Shown here: piece by piece, positions 33,002-44,915 of the stretch
Layout of the letters: each line of letters opens with the position of its first letter
Position numbering within the stretch: the stretch's first letter is position 1
Source: Chrysoperla carnea
Taxonomy: Eukaryota; Arthropoda; Insecta; Neuroptera; Chrysopidae
DNA: 64,000 bases
Assembly: GCF_905475395.1 (NCBI RefSeq)
Contig: NC_058337.1
Coordinates: 138,391,172 to 138,455,171, forward strand
Reading direction: 5' to 3'
The notes under the pieces: model-generated
Told to the model about the DNA's origin: nothing
Seen by the model: the letters and a program-made list of their open reading frames with translations, nothing else
Databases searched by the model: none
Translations under genes and position numbers: made by a program

Positions 33002-34449
33002 CAAACAGACCTATGTCGGCAATGTCGACAAAAACCAGAAACAATACAACACATTACATCAGCATGCTCACGTCTTACCCAAACAGATTACAAACACAGA
33101 CACGATCAGGTAGCAAAAATAATACACCAAAAACTCGCCATAAAACACAAACTCACAACAGACAACTCACCATACTACAAATACACTCCATCTTCAATTC
33201 TCGAAAACAACACGCACAAATTATATTGGGATAGAACAATTATCACAGACAAGGCGGTACACTACAACAGGCCAGACATTACACTTATACACAAACACAC
33301 AAAAACCACATTCCTCATAGACATTGCAGTACCCAACACACACAACCTTCAGTCTACACACACTGAAAAACTAACAAAATACACCGATCTAGCTGTCGAT
33401 CTGAGGAATCAATGGAAAATGACAACAGTTGTTGTCGTTCCGGTGATACTAAGCTCAATAGGCGTCATACCAACAACACTTCACAACAGTCTGCATACAC
33501 TTGAACTACACAAAAACACATACATACAATTACAAAAGGCAGTTATAATTAATACTTGCCGTATAGTGAGAAAGTTTCTCTCTATGGGACACAGTACTCT
33601 CCAAACACAAACATTAACCACTGCTCAACAAACAACAACAAACACAACATACTCTCCGACCAATGCAAACACACTCATGCCAAACACGGAAACTTCACAC
33701 CAGCACCCACACAACACACAGTTACACACACAAAACATAACGCAAGAAATATACCCGACACAACACAGCACATCTACAACAACACCCACACACGCAACAT
33801 CAGCACATTCTCCAAACCAAACACAAAACAATACACAAGAAACAAACTCATCACAACACAACATCATTACTTACACTACAACAGCACTCATACACGCACC
33901 ACCCCCACTTTATCGAAACGAAACACATAACACACCACCCATTGCTCGGTTAACAAGCCTCACACAAGATCAAATATCAAGACCATCAGATGTCTCAAAC
34001 AAAACACAAAACACTTCACAAGAAACACAACATAGTATAACTTTATTAACCACAACACCCATACACGTACCACCACCAATAAATCAAAACCTCACACAAA
34101 ACACTTCACCCATTGTAAGACTCATAAGACTCACACATGGCCAAATTGCACACTATTCAAAACCGACGGAGAACGTCCCAATCGCTCATCGAACGCGAAA
34201 GCGAGCACAACACAATACAACACCACACACATCACCCAAAAGGCGAGGTCGCTGAACACAATAAACACACATACATTTATACACACTACAAGAACAAAAA
34301 TACCCTCACAAATATACACGCACACTCACACACATTCTCCGGTTCACATGACAGACCAGAACAAGGAAAAAACAGTTTACCGTCACTTGACTGTGTCCGT
34401 GCGGTAAACTAAATCGGGCTCAGCCCTGCTATGAAATAGATGAGACAAA

Positions 34450-34478
<29 letters not shown>
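33000..34478 (+). mobile_element. 5'-truncated LINE with restriction-like endonuclease domain
   Basis: From about 33170 one frame encodes the C-terminal endonuclease region of R2/R4-type LINEs: RPDITLIHKHTKTTFLIDIA (PD...D active-site pattern) followed by TEKLTKYTDLAVDLRNQWKM and VVVPVILSSIGVIP. A long Thr/Asn/His-rich, low-complexity tail follows to 34255. The 3' UTR has a hairpin AGTTTACCG...CGGTAAACT and ends in (AAT)n at 34448-34478. The reverse transcriptase is missing, as in most dead LINE copies. Confidence 0.75.
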
Positions 34479-34480
<2 letters not shown>

Positions 34481-35249
34481 AATAAAAATATATCATAAAT
34501 TATAACCTGAAAAATAAAAGTAAAAAAAACATTAGAAATCATACAAAAAAGAAAAAAGCATACAAATAACTCACTTTGAAGCTCTTGTTGAAGTTTACCT
34601 TCAACTAATTGTTGAGCAATTTCTAATGCTCTAAACAGATAATTATCCGGCGCTAAAAATAATAAAAAACCTTTAATAAATTATTCTAGTAAATAGGTCA
34701 TCTCATACAACCTATAATCATGTTGATCTCCCTCGATCATCCATATTAGGGCGTCTCTCGCCTCTCCTATTTGCACTTAAAAACAAAAAATTATAATTAA
34801 TTATTTATTAGTTAACAATAAAATTTTAAACATACTTGTTGACACTAAATAATATAGATACAAACATAGTGGTGTTGACATTTTTTTTTTTTTTTTTTTT
34901 TATTTCTTATCAAAATTATAAAACAAAAATTATCAAGTTCACTTGAATGAAAGACTAACTCAAGCTAGAAAAAATAATTCTATTTATATTAAAATAAATA
35001 CAATTATGCAAAAAATCATACTCAGAAAGAATTTATTAAAAATGAATTTATTCGGGATATTATTATGAGAATTTGATTAGTTGGCAATTCACAAATAATT
35101 CAGTTCAGGGAATCTGCGTTAGAAATTCGATATACCGAATTTTTGTTTTTTTTTTTTTGCAAGATTGCAGTTTATAAATAAAGAAAATAATTAGATTAAA
35201 TCATAGAAACTTTTAAAAAATATTTATTCACATAAAGTATTGGGTGACA
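34479..35249. other. AT-rich segment without a recognised gene
   Basis: Contains (AAT)n, a poly(T) run at 34881-34901 and two short stretches on the minus strand bounded by splice-like signals (about 34590-34660, ELQQ-rich, and 34715-34780). These may be exons of an element gene, but they are too short to call. Confidence 0.35.
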
Positions 35250-35915
35250 CTACAGTTCAATGAATTCATCAAATCCATTCCTATAACGACCTGCATTCAT
35301 AGAGAAATTTTTCATTATTACAACAAATCCATTTGGTGAACTCCAACAATGTCGATATAAATCATGAAATTTTTGAAAATTCATATCAGAGCCAACATGA
35401 TCGTAGAATATGTGTTTTAGATTCATTTCGTCCGTTTTGAATAACACCAAGCAATTAACATTGTCCCTTATGTTATGCTTTGGTGCGTAGCTCTGACATA
35501 GGTAGAAACAATCAATTTTTCGATGACGACCCATACTAAAGTATTCTCTACTTCTCTGTTGTGAATGACAGCTCACATCATCAAAAATGAAAAGACTTTT
35601 TTCTCGAGCTTCATTCAGACTAGGAATTTCACTAGTATCACTAAGTGGAAAAATAGCCAACCCCTTCCACTAATTTTAAAGTATCTTCTAGTAATTGATA
35701 TTTCGGTTGGTAAACAGATTTACTGTACACATAAATGTTTTCAAAGCGTAAACCATTTTCATCTTAAATTAAATTCAACATAACATTGGTTTTACCACAA
35801 CCACTAGGGCCACATATTATTGTTCGTAGTGAATCTGAAAATAGAGGACCATGATATGTTTGTGTGTCTGTATTTTCTGGTATTAAACACTCAGAGCGGG
35901 TTGTTGTTTATGAAA
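35250..35915 (-). pseudogene. Virus-type DNA packaging ATPase remnant
   Basis: The Walker A motif GPSGCGKT is encoded near 35795-35820. A TAA follows about seven codons later and another frame change near 35660. The 136-residue open part at 35250-35660 has Walker B SLFIFDDV and a C-terminal region DCFYLCQSYAPKHNIRDN, FKTDEMNLKHIFYDHV. This matches FtsK/HerA-type packaging ATPases of Polintons, adintoviruses and poxviruses (A32 type), which pump DNA into capsids. Disabled in this copy. Confidence 0.75.
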
Positions 35916-35944
35916 ATGCATTTTTAATGTAACTAAGACTAAAA

Positions 35945-36540
35945 TTTCAATACAACCCAGAGCACTTTACGATACAGAGCTACATGCGTATGCTAAACAA
36001 TTTAAAATTCTATATTTTCGCGGTGTTTTTATGCATGACCCCCTATCTAAAAGACCATATAAATATGAAACAGGAATTATCAACCATGATGTATCCAAAA
36101 ATAGTGTTACACACTGTACGGTATATAAAAAGTATAAACTGCAAGCTTTGGTAACTTAAGGCCATCATAGGAAATAATTAAATATTTTAACTGATGTGAC
36201 ATTCAATATTATTTTGCAATCACAGTTTTAATATTACGATTTGTGGACATCTATGTATACAATTTTTACTAAATAAATAAACCAACAAGTCTTGTATTCA
36301 TATCATTCAAAATCAAGATGTCATACTCTTAGATGGGATAGCTCTTTTATATATTTTATCAAAAAATTATCAAGATTCATATACATCATATAATGAATCA
36401 ATACTTCGATGTAATGACGGAATTGTTGTCGTTCATAATGTTATATACTACAAAGGTGAAGAAAAGAAAATTTGGATTAAAAAATTAATTCAAAATTCTG
36501 TAAAGGTAGTCCATATCGAAAATTTGGTGTAAAACTGCTC
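35945..36540 (+). pseudogene. Adenain-like cysteine protease remnant
   Basis: The plus strand from 35950 reads LYDTELHAYAKQFKILYFRG and VFMHDPLSKRPYK, then ETGIINHDVSKNSVTHCTVY, followed by a stop near 36160. The FRGVFM core, the GIIN segment and a TH pair at the catalytic-His position fit the Ulp1-like maturation protease of Polintons and adenoviruses. A second piece near 36310-36530 (NQDVILLDGIALLYILSKN) may be the C-terminal part with the catalytic Cys lost. Fragmentary. Confidence 0.5.
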
Positions 36541-36544
36541 TATA

Positions 36545-37019
36545 AGAATGACAGTGTATCAAAAGCTCCATGCATCTATCAACATCAACATTGCACTACA
36601 AATATTATTATGTATTTATTACTTTATTTTTTAATAGATCTTTATACGGAGGTGTTTGTTGTGTATTAAACAATAAATAATATTAAAAAATTAGATGATT
36701 ATGTATTTTGTTTTTAATATAAAATTATAATTTTTTTTCTCTTTCTAAACAGATCTGTATCTAAACAGGTCTGTTTAATAAGGTTTTGATTAACCGATAT
36801 CTCTTTAAAGTTCTCCAAACATTTAACATAATCTTCAAATGTTATTTTCGTACTAAGAACCGACCTTTTAACTCCCTTAGCCTCTTTTGTTAACCCAATA
36901 TTATTAGATTCTTATACAATATTCCCATGTTCAAATGCGGCATCATCATGTGAGTAATGGTTGAAAACGAGGTGTATTTTGCTATATAAAATTCATTAGA
37001 TCTACATACATGTATTCAT
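36545..37019. other. Non-coding spacer with a short satellite trace
   Basis: AT-rich. Around 36740-36775 are three units of the AAACAGGTCTGT satellite. No gene recognised. Confidence 0.5.
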
Positions 37020-37690
37020 TTTATCAATTTTATTCCGATTTTGCTCCGACTTTTGCCGATTTTACTCCGGTTTTCACTGATTTTACTCCGACTTTCGCCG
37101 ATTTTACTCCGGTTTTCACTAATTTTACTCCGACTTTCGCCGATTTTACTCCGACTTTCGCCGATTTTACTCCGACTTTCGCCGATTTTACTCCGGTTTT
37201 ACTCCGGTTTTCACCGATTTTGCTCCGACTTTCGCCGATTTTACTCCGGTTTTCACTGATTTTACTCCGACTTTCGCCGATTTTACTCCGGTTTTCACCG
37301 ATTTTACTCCGACTTTCACCGATTTTACTCCGGTTTTCACCGATTTTACTCCGACTTTCGCCGATTTTACTCCGGTTTTCACCGATTTTACTCCGACTTT
37401 CGCCGATTTTACTCCGGTTTTCACCGATTTTGCTCCGACTTTCGCCGATTTTACTCCGGTTTTCACTGATTTTACTCCGACTTTGGCCGATTTTACTCCG
37501 GTTTTCACCGATTTTACTCCGACTTTCGACGATTTTACTCCGGTTTTCACTGATTTTACTCCGACTTTCGCCGATTTTACTCCGGTTTTCACCGATTTTA
37601 CTCCGACTTTCGCCGATTTTACTCCGGTTTTATTCCGGTTTTCACCGATTTTGCTCCGACTTTCGCCGATTTTACTCCAGCTTTTTAATT
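37020..37690. repeat. 42-bp dimeric satellite (TTTTACTCCGACTTTCGCCGA type)
   Basis: Two 21-bp units alternate: one with ACTCCGACTTTCGCCGA, the other with ACTCCGGTTTTCACCGA. Because 21 is divisible by three and no stops fall in the unit, several frames on both strands are open. They are not taken as genes. Confidence 0.92.
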
Positions 37691-37869
37691 TTTGATAAAG
37701 TTATTATAAACTTGTTATTTAATTATATTTGTTTTCCTCAAGTAATGGATTATAGATAGTATTTCTCTTCCGATGTTTGTAGAATGTAGCCTTCTTAATT
37801 TATCAATTAATATATTAGGATCACTATTGAAATTAATATTTTTTTTTCATAAGTTTTCAATACTAGGTT

Positions 37870-39640
37870 GAAAAAAACTGTTTAATACTGGTTTTGACCT
37901 GTTTAATACTGGTTTTGACCTGTTAAGAAAGAGGCCTGTTTAGAAAGAGACCTGTTTAGAAACAGACCTGTTTAGAAAGAGACCTGTTTAGAAACAGACC
38001 TGTTTAGAAAGAGACCTGTTTAGAAAGAGACCTGTTTAGAAAGAGACCTGTTTAAATACAGACCTGTTTAGATACAGACCTGTTTAGATACAGGCCTGTT
38101 TAGAGACCTGTTTAAATACAGACCTGTTTAGATACAGACCTGTTTAGAAACAGACCTGTTTAGAAAGGGACCTGATTAGAAAGAGACCTGTTTAGATACA
38201 GACCTGTTTAGATACAGACCTATTTAGAAAGAGACCTGTTTAGATACAGGCCTGTTTAGATACAGACCTGTTTAGATACAGACCTGTTTAGATACAGACC
38301 TGTTTAGATACAGACCTGTTTAGAAACAAACCTGTTTAGAACGAGACCTGTTTAGAAAGAGACCTGTTTAGATACAGACCTGTTTAGATACAGACCTGTT
38401 TAGAAACAGACCTGTTTAGAAAGAGACCTGATTAGGAAGAGACCTGTTTAGATACAGACCTGTTTAGATACAGACCTGTTTAGAAAGAGACCTGTTTAGA
38501 TACAGGCCTGTTTAGATACAGACCTGTTTAGATACAGACCTGTTTAGATACAGACCTGTTTAGATACAGACCTGTTTAGAACGAGACCTGTTTAGAAAGA
38601 GACCTGTTTAGATACAGACCTGTTTAGATACAGGCCTGTTTAGAGACCTGTTTAAATACAGACCTGTTTAGATACAGACCTGTTTAGAAACAGACCTGTT
38701 TAGAAAGGGACCTGATTAGAAAGAGACCTGTTTAGATACAGACCTGTTTAGATACAGACCTGTTTAGATACAGACCTATTTAGAAAGAGACCTGTTTAGA
38801 TACAGGCCTGTTTAGATACAGACCTGTTTAGATACAGACCTGTTTAGATACAGACCTGTTTAGATACAGACCTGTTTAGAAACAAACCTGTTTAGAACGA
38901 GACCTGTTTAGAAAGAGACCTGTTTAGATACAGACCTGTTTAGATACAGACCTGTTTAGATACAGACCTGTTTAGAAAGAGACCTGATTAGGAAGAGACC
39001 TGTTTAGATACAGACCTGTTTAGATACAGACCTGTTTAGAAAGTGACCTGTTTAGATACAGGCCTGTTTAGATACAGACCTGTTTAGATACAGACCTGTT
39101 TAGATACAGACCTGTTTAGATACAGACCTGTTTAGAACGAGACCTGTTTAGAAAGAGACCTGTTTAGATACAGACCTGTTTAGATACAGACCTGTTTAGA
39201 TACAGACCTGTTTAGAAACAGATCTGGTTAGAAAGAGACCTGATTAGAAAGAGACCTGTTTAGATACAGACCTGTTTAGATACAGACCTGTTTAGAACGA
39301 GACCTGTTTAGAAAGAGACCTGTTTAGATACAGGCCTGTTTAGATACAGACCTGTTTAGATACAGACCTGTTTAGAAACAGACCTGTTTAGAAAGAGACC
39401 TGTTTAGAAAGAGACCTGTTTAGAAAGAGACCTGATTAGAAAGAGACCTGTTTAGATACAGACCTGTTTAGATACAGACCTGTTTAGATACAGACCTGTT
39501 TAGATACAGACCTGTTTAAATACAGACCTGCTTAGAAAGAGACCTGTTTAGAAACAGACCTGTTTAGAAAGAGACCTGTTTAGAAACAGACCTGTTTAGA
39601 AACAGACCTGTTTAGAAAGAGACCTGTATATTTATTGAAG
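37870..39640. repeat. 16-bp satellite array with higher-order structure
   Basis: More than a hundred units of GACCTGTTTAGATACA and variants (AGAAAGA, AGAACGA). Marker variants recur: AAAGGGACCTGATTAG at about 38165 and 38705, and GATTAGGAAGAGACC at about 38430 and 38990, showing a higher-order repeat of about 540-560 bp. Confidence 0.92.
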
Positions 39641-39699
39641 GATAACAGCAACGAAGATATAAAGGGTGGTTTCTATACCGAAGAATTATAAAAAGTTCA

Positions 39700-39880
39700 C
39701 GATCCAAACATTTATTTAGTGGAAAGGTCTTAGCTCCAACGTTAAAGTCAGGTGGTTGGTGTTCGACTCTTTACACGATTCATATATTGACAAAAAAGTC
39801 TTATTTTATAGTGGACCGTTTTTATGAACATACTTGTAACAATAAAAAATTTGTCATAGTGGACCGTTTTTGCGAACATA
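39700..39880 (-). repeat. Core repeat, copy C
   Basis: Reverse of the core repeat at 25505. AGTGGACCG occurs near 39811 and 39858. At its far end it carries AACATTTATTTAGTGGAAAGG, which matches the very end of the window in reverse complement, not copies A and B. Confidence 0.8.
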
Positions 39881-40122
39881 TTTGTGTTTTATAAAAAAAA
39901 AAAAAAAAAATATCACATTGTAAAAATATTATTTTTATTGTAAAATTTTATCTATAACATATAAAAACAGAGTTGTATTATAATAATATTTAAAAAATAT
40001 ATATTTATAAATTATCGAAAATACATTATAATTATTATTCTGAAAAGTATAAAAACAGAGTTGTATTATAATAATATTAAAAAAATATATATTTATAAAT
40101 TATCGAAAATACATTATAATTA

Positions 40123-40500
40123 TTATTCTGAAAAGTGTCCATTGTCATCATCATTATCTTTCTTCATAAGATAATTTTCAATTATTTCTTTCACTTGAAC
40201 ATAGTCGGATAACTCGTCTGATGTAAATTCACTGTAGTAAGATTGTTCAAAAATGGATAGTCCTACAATTCCATCTGTTTGTCCAGAGTGGATATTTTTT
40301 AAAATCCAGTTCCAAATTTGTTTGTCTTCATCGTCTGACGATGGGGAAAATTTCACTTCTAAGCCCATTTGTTCTACCTTGTCAATAAGGTAGTTTAAAG
40401 TTTCCGGTCGACCACATTTAATTGCCATATTAACTAATGTTTTAAAATACTTTGTTAACATATTGTTTATAGTACTTAAACTACAATTATCTTTAATCAT
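40123..40500 (-). CDS. Unknown acidic protein, copy C
   Basis: Matches copy B from MIKDNCSLSTINNMLTKYFK onward, with a few substitutions (for example QIWNWIL, YYSEFTS). A two-base difference near 40515 puts the longer copy-B start out of frame, so only an internal Met at 40500 is available (125 residues). It follows polymerase C as in the other copies. Confidence 0.6.
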   Translation of the reverse strand: MIKDNCSLSTINNMLTKYFKTLVNMAIKCGRPETLNYLIDKVEQMGLEVKFSPSSDDEDKQIWNWILKNIHSGQTDGIVGLSIFEQSYYSEFTSDELSDYVQVKEIIENYLMKKDNDDDNGHFSE

Positions 40501-40790
40501 ATTAACAATACAGTTTTATCACTATTATGATTACCAAAGTCTTGCATTTTGTATGTTTAAACTAACACTAAATTGTTTTCTACAATAATTCTACCTAACT
40601 ATCAATTTTTTGATCCCCCACCACTACTCTATCAATTGTTCATGCGCACTACGCTATCATTTGTTGGTACACCTATCACAATACCGAACCACTTTGAGGA
40701 TCATCACAACAACAACAGCAGGACACATTTCTGAAACAACAGCAAAAATTAGCTAAATATTAAAAACATAAAAATATAAAATACTTACAC

Positions 40791-43700
40791 TCAACAAATA
40801 ATGCTATAGTGGCCCCATGGTTTTGTTTCACATGAATTGTGAGTAATGTATCGTTTTTGGTCAAATGGTGATAAGCCCACTTTCTGCTGTTTGATGGTAT
40901 GAATTTTGTGGCGCTTCGATCGAATGCTTTGTTGATGATTATATGATTTCCGATTCTCTATCAAACATTTTTTATAATCATCAAAAGTAAGCTTTCGAAT
41001 TGCTGACTTCTTGAGACCTTTTGATTTTTTCGTCTCTGTCTTGTTTTGCACCCGAACTGTATACATCTTACTTCGCAATCCAACAAATTCCAACATTACT
41101 TCACCGTTGTTTTCATCAGACATTAAACCTTTTACTTTCTTATTACGAAGCGGTATTTTATAGATGTTATCAGGTGCGAAGTCAGCAGTATCAAAGCGAT
41201 CAATATCCTGCCTCATGACGTCATAGACGGAAATATTTGATATGTCATAAACTAAACTGTCGGTATCTGTGTATAAAAGCTTAACATTTTCACGACCGTA
41301 TCGAGGGTACATGTAATTATAATGAAAATCATACACATACGTCTTCGATACATCCAAAATAGTGAAGCCTACATAGATTGGTTTGTTTAAAAATATTTCA
41401 GTCTTTTTCAACTCTACAATACTGACGTCATTATCGAGCACTGTCATACTATGAAAATTGGGCTTAGCAATCAATTTTTTTACTCCATGCTTTCCATCCC
41501 AATTTTTTCGTATGTAAACAACCCGGTGTTTTCTAATATTCTCCATGGTTTTACCGAATATTGCATTGATCATCAATTTGAACAATGATTTTTCAAAATC
41601 ATTCGTTGCGTTCTTACGCATTTCGGTATTGAAATCAATGTATGATTTCAACCATGGAGATTGATCAAACTGTAACACACGATGGTATTTTGTTACTTTC
41701 ACACCAAGTTGTATATATAATTTTAAAATTCTATAGTGCACGATATATCTGGTCTTGTTGTACAGAGTTGTAAGCAGGTATTTTTGTTTTGAGCCTGGTG
41801 GTTTTGCTATCTCCGGACATGGTGGTAGATCGCTAAAGTAATCATGCAGATTTTGGGGTATTTCCAGATCCACTTCTAAAATGAAACCGATTGGTGAATC
41901 GTCTGCAATTTCCATGACGTCTGGTGTGTCAACCCACTCGAAATTTCCAGTGGGTAAAGATGTAGACATTGCTGCTCCATATTCATTCACCACATCGTAA
42001 TACATCAAATAATGTTGTGTTTCATTTGGATTATACCCCTCTGTCATGTACTTATTATTAGCTTTTGCATAGCGATTAGAGCAATGACTCACACCACCTC
42101 TGATTCCTCTCTCGATAAACAGAAACTTATCTACATCAGTGAACAATTCCAGTTTCTTATCGGTGTATTTCAACATGGCTTCCCATGTGTAGCCAGCTAG
42201 TGTATAAGAGTGAGCTGGATCAAGGCCATATTTATGCAAACAAGTTTTACGGAAATTTTCAAAAATGTCCGCAAGTAGAAACACATCAGTTTTCATATAC
42301 AGGTCAGAGTATTCACCTAGTATATGTAAACCAAATGTATTCCATACTTGTATAGCATGATTATAATCCTGATCCGTTATGTGCTCATCTGTTAATGCAC
42401 TGTAGAACGCCTCTTTTGTGGGTAAGCTTACCTCATCAAGACGTTCCCAACTAGACATGTATTCATAAGGAAATACACCTTTTCTTGTTAACAATTGAAA
42501 TTGTTCATCATCACTGACCTGCAAATAAAAAAAAAGATACGGCTCTGTATAAAGTATTTATTTATTTATATTTTTTTTTATGACTTACCTCTCTATGTAA
42601 AATAGTTTTTTTATCATTATCTAAATAGGAAGCCAGATTATCTAATTTTTCAGAGAGAAACTTAAAGGAATCAATGAATCGTAATTGAATGTCCGAGACG
42701 TGTTTGGTAAAACTGATGTACTTTTCTTTGTTGATGGGCAACACATCAACATGGCCATCGAATTCTGTTAGCAGAGGTTCTATTATAAAATGTGCATCAT
42801 ATCCGCTTAAATTATGCATCACAACAGGTATCACCTTTGAAGTTTGATAATTTAAGTTACAAATTTGGTGTGCTGGACCTCTGTAATAACCTGTAAAATA
42901 AATATTTAAATTAGATAAAATTTTAACAGTAATAAATATTAATACATACCTGTGATGTGTGAATGGTCACGCACACGGATACTATTTGTTGGTGTAAAAG
43001 ATTTTTTACAAATATGACACTTTTCTGCACACAGAAACTCCATTTCTTGTTCGATGGTGAGCGGTATCATTGGTTCAACATGTTTAATTTTCTTTTCCAA
43101 TGTATACGCAACCTGTTCCAGTTCTTTAACAAACCATTTTGCGCAATCAGTACCACGGTATGCCTTATAAAACGATTGGTTGGGATCGTGGGTACAATGA
43201 ACATAGTAACCTACACTGTAGGGTACATGTTTTTGAATATTTTGTGTATAAGACCCATGATCCATTTCCATGTCTTCATGATGTTGTGGTACCAATAACG
43301 CCTCAAAATCTGCATATACAATATATGGAATTGGTTCTTGATGAGAAAATTTCTGAAACTCAACGAACCGCTCGTCATCAGTTTCAGGCATTCGTACCCG
43401 CACCGCTTCTTTTTCACCACAATTTACTGAATGCTGTTGGAGTTTGATTTCTGTAGCAAAATAGTTGAGACATCGATCACATAAAAATATTTTATGCTCG
43501 AATTTTGTTATACCCGATCGACACAACTTTGCTAAATTTTTTATCCAGCAAAAGTGGTGACTGTTCCCATTCTCCACAGCCAATAGATGAATTTTCTGCC
43601 CCGCAGTGTTCGAACTAACGCGTACAGGGAAAATTTCCAAACCATGTATAAACGTATCTTTGTAGCCGTACACGTTAATCGATAGCTGCGGGTTCATCTT

Positions 43701-44688
43701 TTCAAATTTATTAATTTGATCTAGAGACATGGGAAACTTCAATCCATCAAATTTTAAATGATATTTATAGTGCGGGTACTTAGTTAAACGTTGAGGATTC
43801 CTTTCAACCGGGTAAAGTGCTGACATTATCGACCATAAAAAGCAATGTTGGTCATCATTCTGGACATTAACCACAGCCAATTTATTTTTGATGACTGGTG
43901 GTAGTTCACAAAAAGTCCCAGCTGTGATCGGAGAGTACTTATTCATGTGGACTCGAATATTTATGATCATGTCAAGAGCCCAACCGCTATCGCGTTCCTG
44001 GAATTCTTCCAATTTTTTCAGCAAATAGTTTTTGACATGATCAGTGTACCACTCCTGCATGTCCGTAGTCAGATACATTTCCTTGGCCGACGTTATAAAA
44101 GTTTTCAAATCCTCCTCTTTGATGGTGGGCTTAATGAAATTGCCCGAGAACATAATATACACCTGAAATAAAATTCAAGATCTCATTAGACTATTTAAAT
44201 TATAAATCTTAAATTTTACTTACCTTGAGGGGATGCTTCACTAGCTCACGCCGGACGTGTCTTCTAAACATTGGAAATGCCCGGTTGAAAAATATATTTG
44301 GATCTTTATAATCCAAATTGGTAATCATACCGGTCTTCACCCTGCCCTGGTGGTGGGTTTCAATTGTCTCCCAGATTAGATGTCGATTTTGTTTTTTGGT
44401 GACACCACCACCTTGTTTAACTAAATCTAATCGCAGTCGGTGAAGTTGCCGCTGGTATGATTTACAAAGTCCAATATTAGCTTCAAGGCGCAGAGGATTT
44501 TCTTTCTTTAACATTAACATCTTTTTCAATAAGCGGATGTTCTGCTTATTAAGTACCATCCATCGCTCAGCTTCCTCCACCGTCTTGATGAGCCTCAACG
44601 CTCTCTCCAATTTCTTCGTCATATCCGTGCTACCACCTTGAGGTACCATGTTTAGCGTATGCATAACATTTTGTTCGTAGGTGTCCAT
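40791..44688 (-). CDS. Family-B DNA polymerase, copy C (spliced, apparently intact)
   Basis: Exons on the minus strand: 44224-44688, 42950-44162, 42589-42890 and 40791-42518, joined by GT...AG introns that keep phase. About 1,236 codons. All motifs are readable: ExoI VYADFEALL, the endonuclease-VII-like CHICKKSF...VRDHSHITG, ExoII HNLSGYDAHFI, ExoIII YSDLYMKTD, motif A YYDVVNEYGAAM, motif B KLMINAIFGKTMENIRK and motif C LLYTDTDSLVY. Motif A has NE where A and B have NL. No stop or frameshift was noticed. The first 240 residues of exon 2 are almost identical to A and B, whereas later parts differ much more. Likely replicates the linear element in the nucleus. Confidence 0.85.
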
Positions 44689-44877
44689 CTTTCAAAAAAA
44701 AATTATATTTAAGTTTCACAATAATATTTAAAAAATTTTTACACTTACCGTTATATTTTCAAATACTAAGCAAAATATACGTTACCGAACGTTCAACACT
44801 AAAGTCAACTTACAAATGAGTAATATTTGTTTTTTTATAAAATATATAGACTAAGTTTAGAATAATAAATATATCAA

Positions 44878-44878
<1 letters not shown>

Positions 44879-44909
<31 letters not shown>
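44879..44909. repeat. (AAT)n microsatellite beside polymerase copy C
   Basis: Ten AAT units, then LINE sequence in the same position as in copies A and B. Confidence 0.9.
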
Positions 44910-44912
<3 letters not shown>

Positions 44913-44915
44913 TTT

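Noticed and set aside
33013-34255. Thr/Asn/His-rich frames as a separate host gene
   Set aside because: They are continuous with the LINE endonuclease domain and end in its 3' UTR; the low-complexity part is the end of that element.
37010-37759. Frames with FTPTFADFTPVF or KVGVKSVKTGV repeats as proteins
   Set aside because: Open in several frames on both strands because of the 42-bp repeat; no start context or non-repeat domain.
37870-39640. CRISPR array
   Set aside because: Units are contiguous 16-mers without unique spacers and no cas gene is nearby.
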